Source: Planctomycetaceae bacterium
Lineage (GTDB): Bacteria; Planctomycetota; Planctomycetia; Planctomycetales; Planctomycetaceae
Length of the DNA stretch: 11,499 nt
Direction: 5' to 3'
Assembly: GCA_027000105.1 (NCBI GenBank)
Contig: JALTOP010000423.1
Coordinates: 1-11,499 of the forward strand
Of this stretch, positions 1 to 7,075 are shown in pieces (positions within the stretch are counted from its first letter, which is position 1; every line of letters begins with the position of its first letter). The notes beneath the pieces were generated by a model, which saw nothing but the letters and a program-made list of their open reading frames with translations, was not told the origin of the DNA and made no database searches. The position numbers and the translations under genes are program-made.

Positions 1-55
1 GGCTGGAGATCGCTTCTGTTCTCACCGGCATTCCTGTCAAGATTGGAGACCCAAG

Positions 56-1510
56 ATGCCCCGTTCTCATCGAGTTCGTTCTCATCGAGTTTGTTCTCAT
101 CGAGTTTGTTCTCATCGAGTTTGTTCCCATCGAATCGGTCACTTCCTGTTCTGTCTGGCAATTTACTGCTCCGTAGCTCTCTGCCCGTTTCACTCGTTTG
201 CTGCCGCAGCGGAAAAAATGTGGAAAGCGGGTGTCGCGCGTGCCGTCATCACACCGGAGAAAGCGGTTTGGCTGGCCGGTTACGGAACGCGACGTGTTCC
301 CGATGGAAAACTTCATGACTTATGGATGAAGGCGTTGGCATTGGAAGACACCGAGGGCAGCCGTGCCGTGTTGATCACAAGCGATTTCCAGGGGGTGCCG
401 AAGGTGATGAGCGATCGCGTCTTTGAGCAGTTGCAGAAAAAATATGGCCTGAAACGGGAACAGGTGATGCTGACGTTTTCGCATAATCATTGTGGCCCGA
501 GGCTGGGCGATGATTTGATCGATTATTACCCGGTTGATGCCGATCAGGTCAAACTTGTCAATGAGTACACGTCTCAAATGGTACGGGAATGTGTTGCGCT
601 GGTGGGAAAATCACTGTCGAATCTTCAACCGGCGTTGCTGTTTCAGGGAGAAGGGAAAGCAACTTTTGCAGTCAATCGCCGAAACAACAAAGAGTCCGAA
701 GTCCCCGCTATCATTGCGCGAGGCGAAAAACTGAAAGGTCCAGTCGATCATGCGGTTCCCGTTCTGAAAGTGACACGTCCTGACGGAAAAATCGAGGCGA
801 TCCTGTTTGGATACGCCTGCCACCCGACCACGCTCAGCTTTTTGAAATGGTGTGGCGATTATCCCGGCTTCGCACAAATCAATCTGGAAAGGGAATTTCC
901 GGGAGCCACCGCGATGTTCGTCAATACCTGCGGAGGCGATCAAAACCCGCTTCCCCGGCGGAAGGTCGAGCTATGTGAAAAATATGGCAGGATGCTGGCC
1001 GATGGAGTCAAGCAGGCATTGCAAAAACCGCTTCAACCGATCTCACCCAAACTGCGCACCGCTTTTCAGTATGTTGATCTTTCTTATCTGAAGGTTGTGC
1101 AGCGTGAAGAACTTGAGCGGCTCGTCAATGACAAAAACCGCATTCGCGCCCGCTGGGCAACGCGCATGTTGGGAAAACTGGATCGCGGAGAAACATTTTC
1201 GCCCAGCTATCCCTATCCCGTTCATGCCTGGCGATTGGGAAACGAAATGCTCGTGATCGGCATGGGGGCAGAAACGGTGGTTGATTTCGCGCTCCGTTTC
1301 AAAAAAGAGTTTGGCCCCGGCACCTGGGTTTGTGGATACACCGACGATATGATCTCGTACATTCCCTCCCGACGTGTCTGGGGCGAAGGAGGATACGAAG
1401 GCGGTTCATTCCTGTATGAATACGGCCGACCCGCCTTCCGCTGGGCAGGGGACATCGAAGACCGCATCGCGGAAACCGTCCATCAACTTGTGAAACAGGT
1501 TCAAAAATAG
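56..1510 (+). CDS. secreted neutral/alkaline ceramidase-like hydrolase
   Basis: The 484-residue product resembles the N-terminal catalytic domain of neutral/alkaline (non-lysosomal) ceramidases, zinc amidases that cleave the N-acyl bond of ceramide. Motifs seen: SHNHCGP at 142-148, GYACHP at 252-257, NTCGGDQNP at 290-298, GMGAE ending at E406, and GYTDDMISYIP at 427-437 followed by GGYEGG at 445-450. By family analogy H143 or H145, H256, E406 and Y435 are the likely zinc ligands; this assignment is inference. Residues 1-28 are an Arg/His/Cys-rich stretch of pentapeptide repeats, followed by a hydrophobic segment (about 29-48) and Ala-rich cleavage region (about 49-53), so a Sec signal peptide is likely. 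The start at 56 is supported by GGAG at 45-48, 7 nt upstream. It is shorter than classical ceramidases (about 650-750 residues) and lacks their C-terminal Ig-like domain, so the true substrate is unknown. It ends 2 nt from the converging oxidoreductase gene. Confidence 0.85.
   Translation: MPRSHRVRSHRVCSHRVCSHRVCSHRIGHFLFCLAIYCSVALCPFHSFAAAAEKMWKAGVARAVITPEKAVWLAGYGTRRVPDGKLHDLWMKALALEDTEGSRAVLITSDFQGVPKVMSDRVFEQLQKKYGLKREQVMLTFSHNHCGPRLGDDLIDYYPVDADQVKLVNEYTSQMVRECVALVGKSLSNLQPALLFQGEGKATFAVNRRNNKESEVPAIIARGEKLKGPVDHAVPVLKVTRPDGKIEAILFGYACHPTTLSFLKWCGDYPGFAQINLEREFPGATAMFVNTCGGDQNPLPRRKVELCEKYGRMLADGVKQALQKPLQPISPKLRTAFQYVDLSYLKVVQREELERLVNDKNRIRARWATRMLGKLDRGETFSPSYPYPVHAWRLGNEMLVIGMGAETVVDFALRFKKEFGPGTWVCGYTDDMISYIPSRRVWGEGGYEGGSFLYEYGRPAFRWAGDIEDRIAETVHQLVKQVQK
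63..137 (+). repeat. five-copy 15-bp tandem repeat in the signal-peptide n-region
   Basis: The unit gttctcatcgagttt occurs five times head to tail (63-77, 78-92, 93-107, 108-122, 123-137). Copies 2-4 are identical, copy 1 differs at one base and copy 5 is diverged at its end. Fifteen bases is five codons, so copy-number change keeps the reading frame. The array encodes repeated (C/R)SHRV-type pentapeptides immediately before the hydrophobic core of the leader. Confidence 0.95.
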
Positions 1511-1512
1511 CG

Positions 1513-2955
1513 TTACACGTCTGCGGGGACTTCGAATTCTTTACGGTATTTTCGTTTCAGAAATGCGTTGGCAGCTTCTGCGTGTTCGCCGGTGAATTGT
1601 TCAGTTTGCGGGTTATGGTGCAAAACCGGACTGAGGCGAATTTCGGAATTGCTCATGCTGTAGCCATGTGCTTTGAGGTGGTTGGTCATTTGTGAAAGCA
1701 GGGCGTTCCAGTTCGCATCATCTGGACTGATTTCTCTCGCCTGATCGAGACTGTAGCGGGAGCCTGCCCGGAAGCCGATATTTGCCAGATTGCACCAGCC
1801 TGTCGAATCGTGACCTACTTTGATCTCTGCCCGCAATAACGAGGAATCGTTGGCGCGAATTGCATCAATAAAGTTCTGGGCGTGCGAACTTCCCGATCCT
1901 CCCGAGAAGCCGCGAATTTTTTTGCCGGCTGTATCGTAAGCGGCGCCGCCACCCCGTCGGCCCATGTAGTAACCTCCCTCACATTGGACGAAGTAGCCGG
2001 TTGTCACACCACGATATTTGAGCGAACCTTTCTCGCCGGGCTTGGCGGGAAGATTGCTCAAGCCGATATAAGTCGGAATCTTTCCGGTATCGAAATAGGC
2101 AAAATGCACGTTCGGCGTGTTCCCTGCATCGTTCCAGACAACCCGACCGCCGCCTGCGACAATCCGTTTGGGCAGTGTGACTTCGTCCTGAAACACCACA
2201 TTGCGGACATCGTCCAGCACATGCACGCCCCAGTTCCCCATCTCGCCGGAACCGGTATTCCAATCCCAATGCCAGTCGTAATGAAGTTTGTTGCGATACA
2301 GAACCTGATCTTCCGCCGGGCCAAGCCAAAGATTGTAATTGACTTCTTTCGGGATCGGTAACGGCGTGCTTCGTTTGCCGATGGAACCACGAATGCCGTA
2401 CCGGCAAACCTGAACATACTTGATTTCGCCAATCGCTTTTTCTTGATGCAGAAACTGTTTGATCTCCGCCTGAATCGGTGAAGATCGCTGTTGCGTGCCG
2501 AGTTGCACGATCCGGTTATATTTTCTCGCCGCCCGTACTACTTGCCGACCTTCCCATTGGGAATGCGAAAGCGGCTTTTCGACATAAACATCTTTCCCGG
2601 CTTGCATCGCCCAGATAGCCGCCAGGCAATGCCAATGGTTACACGTTGCAATGGAAACGGCATCGATGCTTTTATCTTCCAGCATCTTGCGCATATCGGC
2701 GTATGCTTTCGCTCGTGGAAAGTTTTTCAGATGAGCCTGCTGGCGTTTGATATCGGGATCAACCAGTCCGACAACGTTGACGCCGGGGATCGAACGAAAC
2801 AGCTTCAAATGTCCGCCGCCTCGCCCACCTAACCCGATGACAGCCAGGCTGATTTCTTCATTTGCCGCCCGCAAGTTCGAAGAACGCGAACCAGCCAGAA
2901 ACGCTCCGGCTGCCAAACCACTTTGAAGAAAACTTCTGCGAGTAAGCTGTTTCAT
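1513..2955 (-). CDS. Gfo/Idh/MocA family oxidoreductase with Tat signal
   Basis: The 480-residue protein begins with a twin-arginine leader (RRSFLQ at 6-11, hydrophobic stretch to about 22, Ala-rich cleavage area near 30), implying folded, cofactor-loaded export. A Rossmann fold follows: GLGGRGGGHL at 41-50 is the dinucleotide-binding glycine loop, VDPD at 65-68 ends the next strand, and EKP at 126-128 is the family's conserved Lys motif. The C-terminal domain has a Trp-rich stretch (HYDWHWDWNTG at 225-235), GNWGVHVLD at 240-248, HAQNFIDAIR at 358-367 and GHDSTG at 381-386. This layout matches the large exported subfamily common in Planctomycetes and Bacteroidetes, which includes GH109-type NAD-dependent glycosidases. 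Substrate is not predictable; sugar or cyclitol derivatives are likely. Upstream of the ATG is only a weak purine-rich run (aaagaaagaa). Its stop faces the ceramidase-like stop across 2 nt. Confidence 0.93.
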   Translation of the reverse strand: MKQLTRRSFLQSGLAAGAFLAGSRSSNLRAANEEISLAVIGLGGRGGGHLKLFRSIPGVNVVGLVDPDIKRQQAHLKNFPRAKAYADMRKMLEDKSIDAVSIATCNHWHCLAAIWAMQAGKDVYVEKPLSHSQWEGRQVVRAARKYNRIVQLGTQQRSSPIQAEIKQFLHQEKAIGEIKYVQVCRYGIRGSIGKRSTPLPIPKEVNYNLWLGPAEDQVLYRNKLHYDWHWDWNTGSGEMGNWGVHVLDDVRNVVFQDEVTLPKRIVAGGGRVVWNDAGNTPNVHFAYFDTGKIPTYIGLSNLPAKPGEKGSLKYRGVTTGYFVQCEGGYYMGRRGGGAAYDTAGKKIRGFSGGSGSSHAQNFIDAIRANDSSLLRAEIKVGHDSTGWCNLANIGFRAGSRYSLDQAREISPDDANWNALLSQMTNHLKAHGYSMSNSEIRLSPVLHHNPQTEQFTGEHAEAANAFLKRKYRKEFEVPADV

Positions 2956-3333
2956 TTCTTTCTTTCTGTTTTTTATCGTCCTGTTGTCAATAACCAGATG
3001 CCGTTCATTATCGGATATCGTCTCTGCCCGGGCGACGATTTCAGAGTAAACAATATCCCTTCCGTTGGCAATCGTGACATTATCTGTCTTGTTGTTTGCG
3101 AAGTGCGGAAATGCGTTTGTGAGGTTCGTTAACTGTTGCGTTATCAGGGTGTTATTATGACGTCATCCATTACCCGAAACCGGAACGAGACGGTCGGCCC
3201 GCGGCGACTGGCTGTCCGGGGAACTCTCCTCAAACATGTTCAATCAGGATGTTCAATCAGGATGCGTCGCGATCTGCACAGGCATGCGGTTTCAATTACT
3301 CAGCTTCATGTATTCAGCTTCAAGCATGCGATT
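2956..3333. other. non-coding gap between oxidoreductase and murD
   Basis: This 378-nt stretch separates two minus-strand genes. No reading frame in it resembles a known protein. It should carry the promoter of the oxidoreductase gene (near 2956-3050) and the 3' end of the murD transcript (near 3300). A TTGACA-like hexamer on the minus strand (2985-2990) lacks a convincing -10 partner. No hairpin with a T-tract was seen after murD. The murD-proximal part is occupied by two short tandem repeats listed separately. Confidence 0.6.
3238..3263. repeat. 13-bp perfect tandem duplication
   Basis: The unit gttcaatcaggat is present twice head to tail (3238-3250 and 3251-3263) with no mismatch. It lies in non-coding DNA downstream of murD. 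Confidence 0.9.
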
Positions 3334-3354
3334 TCAACTGTGCGATTTTAATTC
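3285..3354. repeat. degenerate 14-bp tandem array overlapping the murD 3' end
   Basis: Read at a 14-bp period the stretch gives five related units: tgcggtttcaatta, ctcagcttcatgta, ttcagcttcaagca, tgcgatttcaactg and tgcgattttaattc. The shared core is close to gyTTCAa. Units 1 and 4 match at 11 of 14 positions, as do units 4 and 5; in an offset phase, 3297-3310 and 3311-3324 match at 12 of 14. The last units run into the final codons of murD (stop 3334-3336), so the array partly forms the protein's C-terminus. Confidence 0.7.
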
Positions 3355-4746
3355 TTTTGCGAATTTTGCAAAGTTGTTCCCCCGTTGTTCGTAGTTCTGG
3401 AATTCATCGTAACTGGGACAGCCGGGGGAAAGCAGAATTGAATCGCCCGATTTTGAACTCTCCCAACACCACTGGACTGCCGGTTTCAATGAAGGATACA
3501 ACTGGCAGAGAACGTTCTTTTTCTGTTTCGAGAGGATCGGCTTCAGGCGTTGAAAGATACGCTGGCCGGTTGGCCCCACACAAGCGATGCCGCGAAGTAT
3601 GGAAGTCGTTTTCAATTCGCCGATCAGCCCTTCCAGATCGTCAGGGAGAAGGGCACCGCCGAGGATCAGCCACGTCGGCTCTGTCATGCTGCGCAGTGCG
3701 GCGATCGCCGCATGAGGACAGGTTGCCTTGGAATCGTTGATGAATCTGCGTCCTTCTCGCTCTGCAACGAATTCCATCCGGTGTGGCAACCCTCGATAGT
3801 CTTTCAACAGGGAAGCGGCATCTTCCCAGCAAATATTTCCGCCTTGCAAATCACCTATTCTTTTTACTGCCGCGTATGCAGCCGCAGCGTTGCGTCTGTC
3901 ATGCACGGGCCAACACTCCGGCAGGCCGGCTAAATCTTCATTCCCAAAATAAACCGGTGTTGCCTGCGAACGCCAATCCCCGTTTTCACGAAACGAAGCG
4001 GGCAAAACTGCCAGTTGTGTCACGTCCTGATTGCGGAGCAGGCTCTGTTTGCATGCCCGATAATTTTCCTCACCGCCGTGCCAATCGAGATGATGCGGGA
4101 AATAGTTTGTCAACACCGCGACTTCAAATGAGTATTTCCGACGGGACAACCAATGTAACTGGAAGCTGCTCAGTTCCAGAATGACCCAATCCCGATCGGA
4201 TATCTCGTTCACATGCGGAAGTAAACTGTTACCGATGTTCCCCCCTACATGAACACTGATGTTCATGGAAAGCAGGAGATGCTCGATCATGCTGACAGTG
4301 GTTGATTTCCCGACGCTGCCCGAGACCGCGATTATTTTTGCCGAACAGTTCGCCAGAAAAAGTTCAATCTCGGTCAGAACGGGGATTCCCTTTTCTTCGG
4401 CTGCCCGCAGACAGGGATGACTCGGCTTTACCGCAGGGGAAACAAGAATCAGATCGGCGTCAACAAAATCTTCTGGATGGTGCTGACCAAATCGAAAGGA
4501 AACATGGGGATAACCCTGCAGTCTGGCAACGGAATCGACCAGTAACTCGTCGGAAGAACGATCTGTCACCAGAATGTCAGCTCCCAACTCCGCGCAATAT
4601 TTGATCGCGGCGATCTGCCCCCCGAAATGCCCCAGTCCCATCGCGGTAATGCGGGTGCCGGGCTTGATGGCATCGGGCTTGATAGCATCAAGCTTGGGGA
4701 AACCGGGATCAGGAGCACCGGTTTTTTCTGAAAGATTTCTGTTCAT
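3334..4746 (-). CDS. murD: UDP-N-acetylmuramoylalanine--D-glutamate ligase
   Basis: MurD adds D-glutamate to UDP-MurNAc-L-Ala using ATP in cytoplasmic peptidoglycan precursor synthesis. The 470-residue product shows the expected order: N-terminal Rossmann-like domain (GLGHFGG 37-43), ATP-binding P-loop (GSVGKSTT 143-150), GGNIG 168-172, ELSSFQL 191-197, TNYFPHHLDWH 213-223, the region of the carbamylated lysine (YRACK, K233), RRNAAAAYAA 284-293, LPHRMEFV 320-327, FINDSKAT 335-342 and LSPGCPSYDEF 439-449 followed by NYEQRG 451-456. Oddities: the usual Asn of the P-loop (G-S/T-N-G-K) is Val146, and the first Asn of the H-N-x-x-N motif appears as Asp283. About 30 extra N-terminal residues include a duplicated DAIKP. 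Length is slightly above the usual 430-460. It lies alone, outside a dcw cell-wall cluster, and diverges from the rRNA methyltransferase across 104 nt. Confidence 0.93.
   Translation of the reverse strand: MNRNLSEKTGAPDPGFPKLDAIKPDAIKPGTRITAMGLGHFGGQIAAIKYCAELGADILVTDRSSDELLVDSVARLQGYPHVSFRFGQHHPEDFVDADLILVSPAVKPSHPCLRAAEEKGIPVLTEIELFLANCSAKIIAVSGSVGKSTTVSMIEHLLLSMNISVHVGGNIGNSLLPHVNEISDRDWVILELSSFQLHWLSRRKYSFEVAVLTNYFPHHLDWHGGEENYRACKQSLLRNQDVTQLAVLPASFRENGDWRSQATPVYFGNEDLAGLPECWPVHDRRNAAAAYAAVKRIGDLQGGNICWEDAASLLKDYRGLPHRMEFVAEREGRRFINDSKATCPHAAIAALRSMTEPTWLILGGALLPDDLEGLIGELKTTSILRGIACVGPTGQRIFQRLKPILSKQKKNVLCQLYPSLKPAVQWCWESSKSGDSILLSPGCPSYDEFQNYEQRGNNFAKFAKELKSHS
4660..4689. repeat. 15-bp tandem duplication inside murD
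   Basis: On the plus strand gggcttgatggcatc (4660-4674) is followed directly by gggcttgatagcatc (4675-4689), 14 of 15 bases identical. On the coding strand this gives two consecutive DAIKP pentapeptides (residues 20-29 of MurD), just before the first beta strand. A third, more diverged copy may follow at 4690-4704. The period preserves frame. Confidence 0.9.
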
Positions 4747-4796
4747 TACCGCAAACCAAATTCTGTCACCCGCTCACATATCCGGACTCGATTCGT

Positions 4797-4802
4797 TATA
4801 GT
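4797..4802 (+). promoter_or_regulatory. possible -10 element for the rlmI-like gene
   Basis: TATAGT matches five of six positions of the sigma-70 -10 consensus and lies 48 nt before the ATG at 4851, within the 104-nt divergent gap to murD. At 17-nt spacing the -35 position (4774-4779) reads tcacat, a poor match, so this is a weak suggestion only. Confidence 0.22.
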
Positions 4803-4850
4803 GCCCCCGCAAGAGACTGTAAAGAAGGAAATCACCTGGGAAGGGACGGA

Positions 4851-6044
4851 ATGTCGACTGAAAATTTACCGAAGATCATTATCAAACCGCGTCGGGCGCT
4901 TCCGTTTTTTTCGAGGCATCCCTGGGTCTTTGCGGGAGCGATCGGGAAGTATGCGAAGAATCTGGAAACCGGTTCGGAAGTGCTTGTTCTTTCGAATGAA
5001 GGCAAGCCGATCGCGCGGGGGTTGTTCAATCCGGCCAGCCAGATAAAAGTCCGGCTCTACAGTTGGGATGTCGCTGTTCCGCTGGACAGGGACTTCTGGA
5101 AAGCTCGACTCGAATCTGCAATTTCCCTGCGCAGACGGATCTTTCAGGATGAAGCCTCCTTCAATGCCTGTCGCCTTGTTTTCAGTGAGGCGGATGATCT
5201 TTCCGGATTGACTGTCGATCGTTTTGGCGATTGGCTTGTGGTGCAATTTACTTCTGCTGCGCTGGCGAAACGCTCCGACGAAATTTGCAATCTGCTCGAG
5301 GAGTTACTGCAGCCCCGGGGGATTTGGCTGCGAACAGAAAAGGGAATGGCCGCGGCTGAAGGAATGGATCTGTCGGATCAACTGCTCTCGGGAGAAACGC
5401 CGCCGCGTCCGCTGCTTATCGAGGAAAACTCCCTTTCATACGGTGTCGATTTGTGCGAGGGCCAGAAGACCGGTTTCTATTTCGATCAACGCGATAATCG
5501 TCTTGCCGCCGCACGGTATCTGCATGGCCAGGTTATCGATGTCTGCTGTTATACGGGCGGTTTCACATTGAACGCTCTCAAATATGGCAGGGCAGAACAC
5601 GTTACCGGGATCGATTCTTCTGCTCCCTCATTGCAGATGGCGGAACAGAACGCCGCCAGGAATGGTCTGGAGAGTCGTTGCAGGTTTGAACAATCCGACG
5701 CCTTGAAGTATCTCGAAACGTGCGAGGAAAAGTATGATGGTATCGTGCTCGATCCTCCCAAGTTCGCTCGCAGTCGCGGTGGCATTCAACGGGCAGCCAA
5801 GGCGTATTTGAAGTGGAACATGGCAGCGATCAACCTGTTAAAGCCCCGCAGTTGTCTGGTGACATGCAGTTGCTCCGGCTTGATTTCCCGTGAAGATTTC
5901 GAGGAGATCATCGCGCGGGCCGCAATTGAGACGAATCGCAAGGTAAGAATTCTTGAATCGCGCGGACAGGCCTCCGATCACCCTGTTGCAACCACATGCC
6001 CGGAAAACGCCTACCTGAAATGCCTGATCTGCGAAGTTGAATAG
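4851..6044 (+). CDS. rlmI: RlmI-type class I SAM-dependent rRNA (cytosine-C5) methyltransferase
   Basis: The family member RlmI methylates C5 of a cytosine in 23S rRNA (position 1962 in E. coli). The 397-residue product has a PUA-like N-terminal RNA-binding domain (about 8-80, with HPWVFAGAI at 23-31), a linker domain, and a Rossmann methyltransferase domain: DLCEGQKTGFYFDQRDNR at 200-217 is characteristic of the family, VIDVCCYTGGF at 228-238 is SAM motif I, DPPKF at 301-305 is motif IV, and TCSCSGL at 338-344 contains C339 and C341. C341 aligns with the catalytic cysteine of the family's SCSG motif. Length fits the usual 390-400. A Shine-Dalgarno-like gggaaggga (4838-4846) precedes the ATG. 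It diverges from murD and converges on the FhcC gene. RlmI itself is the best match; a close paralogue with a different rRNA target is possible. Confidence 0.92.
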   Translation: MSTENLPKIIIKPRRALPFFSRHPWVFAGAIGKYAKNLETGSEVLVLSNEGKPIARGLFNPASQIKVRLYSWDVAVPLDRDFWKARLESAISLRRRIFQDEASFNACRLVFSEADDLSGLTVDRFGDWLVVQFTSAALAKRSDEICNLLEELLQPRGIWLRTEKGMAAAEGMDLSDQLLSGETPPRPLLIEENSLSYGVDLCEGQKTGFYFDQRDNRLAAARYLHGQVIDVCCYTGGFTLNALKYGRAEHVTGIDSSAPSLQMAEQNAARNGLESRCRFEQSDALKYLETCEEKYDGIVLDPPKFARSRGGIQRAAKAYLKWNMAAINLLKPRSCLVTCSCSGLISREDFEEIIARAAIETNRKVRILESRGQASDHPVATTCPENAYLKCLICEVE

Positions 6045-6047
6045 AAG

Positions 6048-6104
6048 CAGGCTGTCTGATCATTCTCCTGAAATCTGATCACTTTCCTGAAATCTGATCA
6101 CTTT
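6048..6104. repeat. 19-bp tandem repeat with a TGATCA core
   Basis: Two identical units cctgaaatctgatcacttt occupy 6067-6085 and 6086-6104. A degenerate unit in the same phase (6048-6066, about 12 of 19 matching) precedes them. Each unit carries the palindrome TGATCA, at 6057, 6076 and 6095, exactly 19 bp apart. The array starts 4 nt after the rlmI-like stop codon, in the gap between converging genes. Confidence 0.9.
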
Positions 6105-6143
6105 CCTGGACAGAGGTTGGGAAAGAGGCTGAAAGCACACGAA

Positions 6144-6155
6144 ACGTTGCAACGT
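6144..6155. other. 12-bp perfect palindrome
   Basis: ACGTTGCAACGT is self-complementary along its full length and has no loop, so it would suit a dimeric protein site better than a terminator. It lies in the convergent gap 34 nt beyond the FhcC stop. No function can be assigned. Confidence 0.4.
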
Positions 6156-6183
6156 CGAAACAGGGCGACATCGAAACAGGGCA
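6152..6183. repeat. 16-bp tandem duplication
   Basis: acgtcgaaacagggcg (6152-6167) is followed directly by acatcgaaacagggca (6168-6183), 14 of 16 bases identical. It lies just downstream of the FhcC stop codon (6189-6191, minus strand). Confidence 0.85.
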
Positions 6184-6188
6184 ACGCT

Positions 6189-7055
6189 TCAGTTGGCGAC
6201 ACGAACGAGAATTTCACCCCGTTCCATTTCCGCCATGTCGCAGGAGTATCGATCGTAGCAATCGGTGTAACATGTCTGATCGATATGAAAGTGACCGGTT
6301 CGATCCAGGTATCTGAGCAGGGCGAGAAGAAACAGAGGTTGATACCTGACAGCGAATTCGCATTGATACCCGAACGAACAATCGGTTGCATTTTTTTGAA
6401 GCAGGATAATCGAGCCACGCTGCATACCGATCCCCGGTTGACCACGATATTGACCAAACAACAGGATCGATCCGGCCAACATTTCGAGCCCCGGATTTTT
6501 CCCTGCGTTTTTCTGGATAACAATGGTTCCCCGCCTCATTCGTCTTCCCGGGAAATCTCCGGCGTCCCCTTGAACAAATATCTCACCGCCTTTCATCCCG
6601 CGCAATTCTCCCGGTGCTGGTGAGCCGATTCGGTCGCCCGCATTTCCCTCGATCACAATCCGACCGCCAGACATCGAACAACCGACCGCATCGCCTGCAT
6701 CGCCGGTAACGACGATCTCCCCGCCGCTCATCCGCTCGCCCAGACAGTCACCAACATGGCCGGAAATGACCATTCTTCCCCGTTCCCAGGTACGGCCAAT
6801 CCCATGCACACGAGAAAAATCTCCCACCCATTGCACCGTTCTTTCCTGCGACGGTCTCTCATCCGACATATCGGAAGGAGAAATCTCATCGACACAAAAC
6901 AGGCTGTCGAAAGAAACCGGATGTTTCCCATGCTGAATCGTTGCATGACGGATTTGCTCCAACGAACCGTTTTGCAACAGGCTGTTGAACGCTGCATTCA
7001 ATTCAACTGAAAACGGAATATCTCCAACAGCTTTTATGTTGATTGAACTCGACAT
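6189..7055 (-). CDS. fhcC: formylmethanofuran dehydrogenase subunit C / FhcC-like protein
   Basis: The 288-residue product contains a right-handed beta-helix of glycine-rich rungs at about 92-220 (GHVGDCLGERMSGGEIVV, GDAGDAVGCSMSGGRIVI, GNAGDRIGS, GDAGDFPGRRMRRGTIVI, then KNAGKNPGLEMLAGSILL), the hallmark of FwdC/FmdC/FhcC subunits and of the C-terminal domain of glutamate synthase. Being a stand-alone protein of about FhcC length, it fits the gamma subunit of the Fhc formyltransferase/hydrolase complex, which in bacteria releases formate from formyl-H4MPT. The C-terminus is Cys/Tyr-rich (QTCYTDCYDRYSCD, 260-273). The same frame is open to 7301, but the residues before the chosen ATG look non-protein-like and contain a DNA repeat, so the start at 7055 is preferred. 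The partner genes for subunits A, B and D are not in this window. It diverges from the acyltransferase gene. Confidence 0.85.
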   Translation of the reverse strand: MSSSINIKAVGDIPFSVELNAAFNSLLQNGSLEQIRHATIQHGKHPVSFDSLFCVDEISPSDMSDERPSQERTVQWVGDFSRVHGIGRTWERGRMVISGHVGDCLGERMSGGEIVVTGDAGDAVGCSMSGGRIVIEGNAGDRIGSPAPGELRGMKGGEIFVQGDAGDFPGRRMRRGTIVIQKNAGKNPGLEMLAGSILLFGQYRGQPGIGMQRGSIILLQKNATDCSFGYQCEFAVRYQPLFLLALLRYLDRTGHFHIDQTCYTDCYDRYSCDMAEMERGEILVRVAN

Positions 7056-7075
7056 CGCTTCACATGAATCACTTC

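Noticed and set aside
43..318. Plus-strand frame encoding Ser/Phe/Leu repeats across the 15-bp array
   Set aside because: It is the tandem repeat read in another frame. The overlapping ceramidase-like frame has recognisable motifs and a better placed ribosome-binding site.
2985..2990. TTGACA on the minus strand upstream of the oxidoreductase gene
   Set aside because: It lies about 30 nt from the ATG and no -10-like hexamer is found at 16-18 nt spacing, so it is not listed as a promoter.
3094..3135. Possible 21-bp tandem repeat (gtttgcgaagtgcgg / gtttgtgaggttcgt)
   Set aside because: Only about 13 of 21 positions match, too few to separate from chance.
3285..3354. CRISPR-like array
   Set aside because: Units are 14 bp, degenerate and directly adjacent with no spacers, so this is a tandem array.
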